Positions 7,627 to 8,397 of a DNA stretch of 8,397 nucleotides are shown here, one piece after another. Below the pieces are notes generated by a model. It was not told where the DNA came from. It worked only from the letters and a program-made list of their open reading frames with translations, and did no database searches. The stretch is from Alphaproteobacteria bacterium (GTDB lineage Bacteria; Pseudomonadota; Alphaproteobacteria; SHVP01). The position numbers and the translations under genes are program-made. Each line of letters opens with the position of its first letter. Positions within the stretch are counted from its first letter, which is position 1. Location of the stretch: contig JAPKDI010000043.1 in assembly GCA_026421105.1 (NCBI GenBank), forward strand, positions 1 through 8,397, in the 5' to 3' direction.

Positions 7627-7640
7627 GCGGCCCGGGCCGC
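7627..7640 (-). repeat. Perfect 14-bp GC palindrome abutting the yfgM RBS
   Basis: GCGGCCCGGGCCGC is a perfect inverted repeat ending 1 nt upstream of the AGGAG ribosome-binding site of the YfgM-like gene. In the mRNA leader it can form a 5-bp GC stem with a CCGG loop; in DNA it could be a dimeric protein site. No U-run follows on either strand, so it is not a terminator. Its role is unknown. Confidence 0.5.
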
Positions 7641-7748
7641 CGAAAAGGGGAATTAAAAGTAGCCCGCCCCCTTCATCTTAGCAAACAGGGGCCAGGCAGA
7701 AAAAACGTTTAACTCAAAAGACTTAGATGCATTGCTTTATAAAAACAT

Positions 7749-8093
7749 CTAGTGATCGGCGCGTTGCAAAATGGTTTCGCCCAAGCCGGTGTCATAACCG
7801 AGGCCGGCAGGGGTAACAGCCATATGGTTTGGATAGCCATCAGCAGCAAGTCCCTTTCGTTCCAGAGCAACCCAAACGGCGGGATTGTGAAGCCCCGTTG
7901 CATCGCGCGCCATAACGACTGCGTCTCCGATATGGAAGTGATTACCGTGCGGGTCCGGTAGCCACCGCAACACAGCATTGCCGGTCTTAGGGTCGCTCAG
8001 TGCGACATCTGGCAGCGCCGCTATGGTTTGCAGTAGCGTAAGGGTCTTGAGTTGCAGTTTGTTGAGTTTAAGAGGATTCCGCTTTGACGGCAT
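7749..8093 (-). CDS. Conserved-looking hypothetical protein with HGNHFH motif
   Basis: 114 residues; I recognise no named family. ATG at 8093 has GGGAG (8104-8100) 6 nt upstream, a strong start. The N-terminus is basic with a predicted helix (KLNKLQLKTLTLLQTIAAL, residues 9-27). A middle part has PDPHGNHFHIGDAVV (46-60), where three His residues in six could be a metal or ligand site. The C-terminal half, DATGLHNPAVWVALERKGL then MAVTPAGL, resembles the recognition-helix and wing pattern of winged-helix proteins (compare the RKGL...LTxxG pattern of MarR-like proteins), but this is inference. There is no signal peptide or membrane segment, so it is probably cytosolic. It is encoded upstream of and co-directional with yfgM-bamB-der, 134 bp away. 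I have an impression of similar small proteins in Rhodospirillales genomes, which cannot be confirmed here. Confidence 0.8.
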   Translation of the reverse strand: MPSKRNPLKLNKLQLKTLTLLQTIAALPDVALSDPKTGNAVLRWLPDPHGNHFHIGDAVVMARDATGLHNPAVWVALERKGLAADGYPNHMAVTPAGLGYDTGLGETILQRADH

Positions 8094-8099
8094 CAGCTA

Positions 8100-8104
8100 C
8101 TCCC
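8100..8104 (-). promoter_or_regulatory. Shine-Dalgarno GGGAG for the 114-residue protein
   Basis: GGGAG on the minus strand sits 6 nt before the ATG at 8093 and supports that start codon. Confidence 0.7.
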
Positions 8105-8135
8105 ACTCAAATCGACGTCAGCGCTATCCACTCGC

Positions 8136-8180
8136 TTAAATTGAAAGCGCAGCCGCGACCATTAATAACCAAAAGCCCAT
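8136..8180 (-). CDS. Possible 14-residue hydrophobic micro-ORF
   Basis: A minus-strand ORF ATG...TAA encodes MGFWLLMVAAALSI, wholly uncharged and hydrophobic. It is preceded by a purine-rich AGAGGAG (8195-8189) with an 8-nt spacer, a near-ideal Shine-Dalgarno. It ends 42 nt before the start of the 114-residue gene, in the same direction. It could be a single-helix micro membrane protein, a leader peptide affecting the downstream gene, or a chance ORF in AT-rich DNA. There is no similarity I recognise. The main support is the ribosome-binding site; the main weakness is the short length and a candidate promoter whose predicted start falls inside that site. Confidence 0.35.
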   Translation of the reverse strand: MGFWLLMVAAALSI

Positions 8181-8195
8181 CAAATTCTCTCCTCT

Positions 8196-8225
8196 TTTAT
8201 ATTTTGTGTGAAAGTTTTGTGTAAA
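8196..8225 (-). promoter_or_regulatory. Candidate sigma70-type promoter
   Basis: On the minus strand, TTTACA (8225-8220) and TATAAA (8201-8196) each match the -35 and -10 consensus at five of six positions, with an 18-nt spacer. Transcription would start near 8189 and read into the micro-ORF and the 114-residue gene. A start there would cut into the AGAGGAG sequence, so either the site serves mainly the downstream gene or an upstream promoter exists. AT-rich DNA gives such matches by chance. Confidence 0.35.
8202..8222 (-). repeat. Two ACACAAAA copies inside the candidate promoter spacer
   Basis: ACACAAAA (minus strand) occurs at 8222-8215 and 8209-8202, a 13-bp period, filling most of the region between the -35-like and -10-like elements. 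It could be a direct-repeat operator; equally it could be simple-sequence drift in AT-rich DNA. Confidence 0.4.
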
Positions 8226-8291
8226 TACCTAATATAATTAAATCAATAACTTAACTATTTAAACCTATTCCAGTTCAATCGTTTCACCGCT

Positions 8292-8381
8292 AATTTCCCA
8301 ATGAAATCAATGGTTTATTTTTTGTTAGAAGTGTTTTAGAAGTTGGAGTGAGTTGAAAAACATACCTTCAATTTCCCAATG
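8292..8381. repeat. 12-bp direct repeat AATTTCCCAATG
   Basis: Identical copies lie at 8292-8303 and 8370-8381, 78 bp apart. Both are in the AT-rich upstream region. The flanks are not conserved beyond the 12-mer. Candidate protein-binding sites or remnant duplication; function unknown. Confidence 0.5.
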
Positions 8382-8397
8382 CCTATGTTTTCAAGGG

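Larger units (their letters stand above)
7615..7748. other. Intergenic region upstream of yfgM-bamB-der
   Basis: 134 bp between the stop of the 114-residue gene and the GTG of the YfgM-like gene. It must hold the yfgM-bamB-der promoter if the cluster is transcribed independently. I found no convincing -35/-10 pair; the best -10-like element on the minus strand is TAAGAT near 7680, without a good partner. No clear intrinsic terminator for the upstream gene was found. Confidence 0.5.
8094..8397. other. AT-rich non-coding region upstream of the 114-residue gene
   Basis: 304 bp with no ORF of ordinary size on either strand. From 8161 to the end, 70 of 237 bases are G or C by hand count (about 30%), well below the flanking genes. 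It holds the micro-ORF, a candidate promoter and the direct repeats listed separately. An ATG at 8379 (+) is open to the window end for only six codons, without a Shine-Dalgarno, so I do not call a gene there. Confidence 0.7.

Noticed and set aside
7703..7710. AAACGTTT palindrome beside a T-run
   Set aside because: There is no loop and no GC-rich stem; too short to act as an intrinsic terminator.
7721..7751. TAGATG/CATCTA inverted repeat after the stop of the 114-residue gene as a terminator
   Set aside because: The stem is only 6 bp and AT-rich with a 16-nt loop, and the T-run after it is short and interrupted.
8304..8372. Minus-strand 12-codon ORF starting at the ATG near 8363
   Set aside because: The purine stretch GAAGG is only one base from the ATG, and the peptide has no notable property.
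1..8397. CRISPR array, insertion sequence, tRNA, rRNA, toxin-antitoxin or defence system
   Set aside because: No regularly spaced repeats, transposase, terminal inverted repeats, structural RNA signatures or defence-associated domains were seen.

Overview
The window reads as a chromosomal housekeeping segment from an alphaproteobacterium, most likely a Rhodospirillales-type lineage. The evidence is the gene order radA-cvpA-purF-SDR, the yfgM-bamB-der cluster on the facing strand, and the protein signatures: a B. subtilis-type Fe-S PurF with a propeptide, an alphaproteobacterial YfgM N-terminus starting MSDIFREVDEDL, and a long BamB. The genus was not determined. Coding sequence is moderately GC-rich. 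The last ~240 bases fall to about 30% GC by hand count.

Positions 1-4223 hold a + strand run: radA (DNA repair/recombination ATPase; only the extreme N-terminus lies outside the window), cvpA (membrane protein), purF (first committed step of purine synthesis) and a YciK-like short-chain dehydrogenase. Spacing is tight: cvpA starts within a few bases of the radA stop, the purF start follows the cvpA stop by 5 nt, and the SDR starts 6 nt after purF. They probably form one transcription unit with translational coupling.

Positions 4220-7614 hold a - strand run, in transcription order yfgM-like TPR protein, bamB, der. It matches the order of the E. coli yfgM-bamB-der cluster: envelope biogenesis (Sec ancillary subunit, outer-membrane assembly lipoprotein) followed by a ribosome-assembly GTPase. 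The two runs meet tail to tail on a single CTAG tetranucleotide that supplies both TAG stops.

Positions 7749-8093 (-) encode a 114-residue protein of unknown function with an HGNHFH motif and a possible winged-helix-like C-terminal part. Upstream of it lies an AT-rich stretch to the window end. It contains a possible 14-codon hydrophobic micro-ORF with a strong Shine-Dalgarno, a candidate sigma70 promoter overlapping a 13-bp-period repeat, and a 12-bp direct repeat.

No mobile element, CRISPR array, phage gene, tRNA or rRNA was seen. The window is mostly ordinary. The least explained part is positions 7750-8397.
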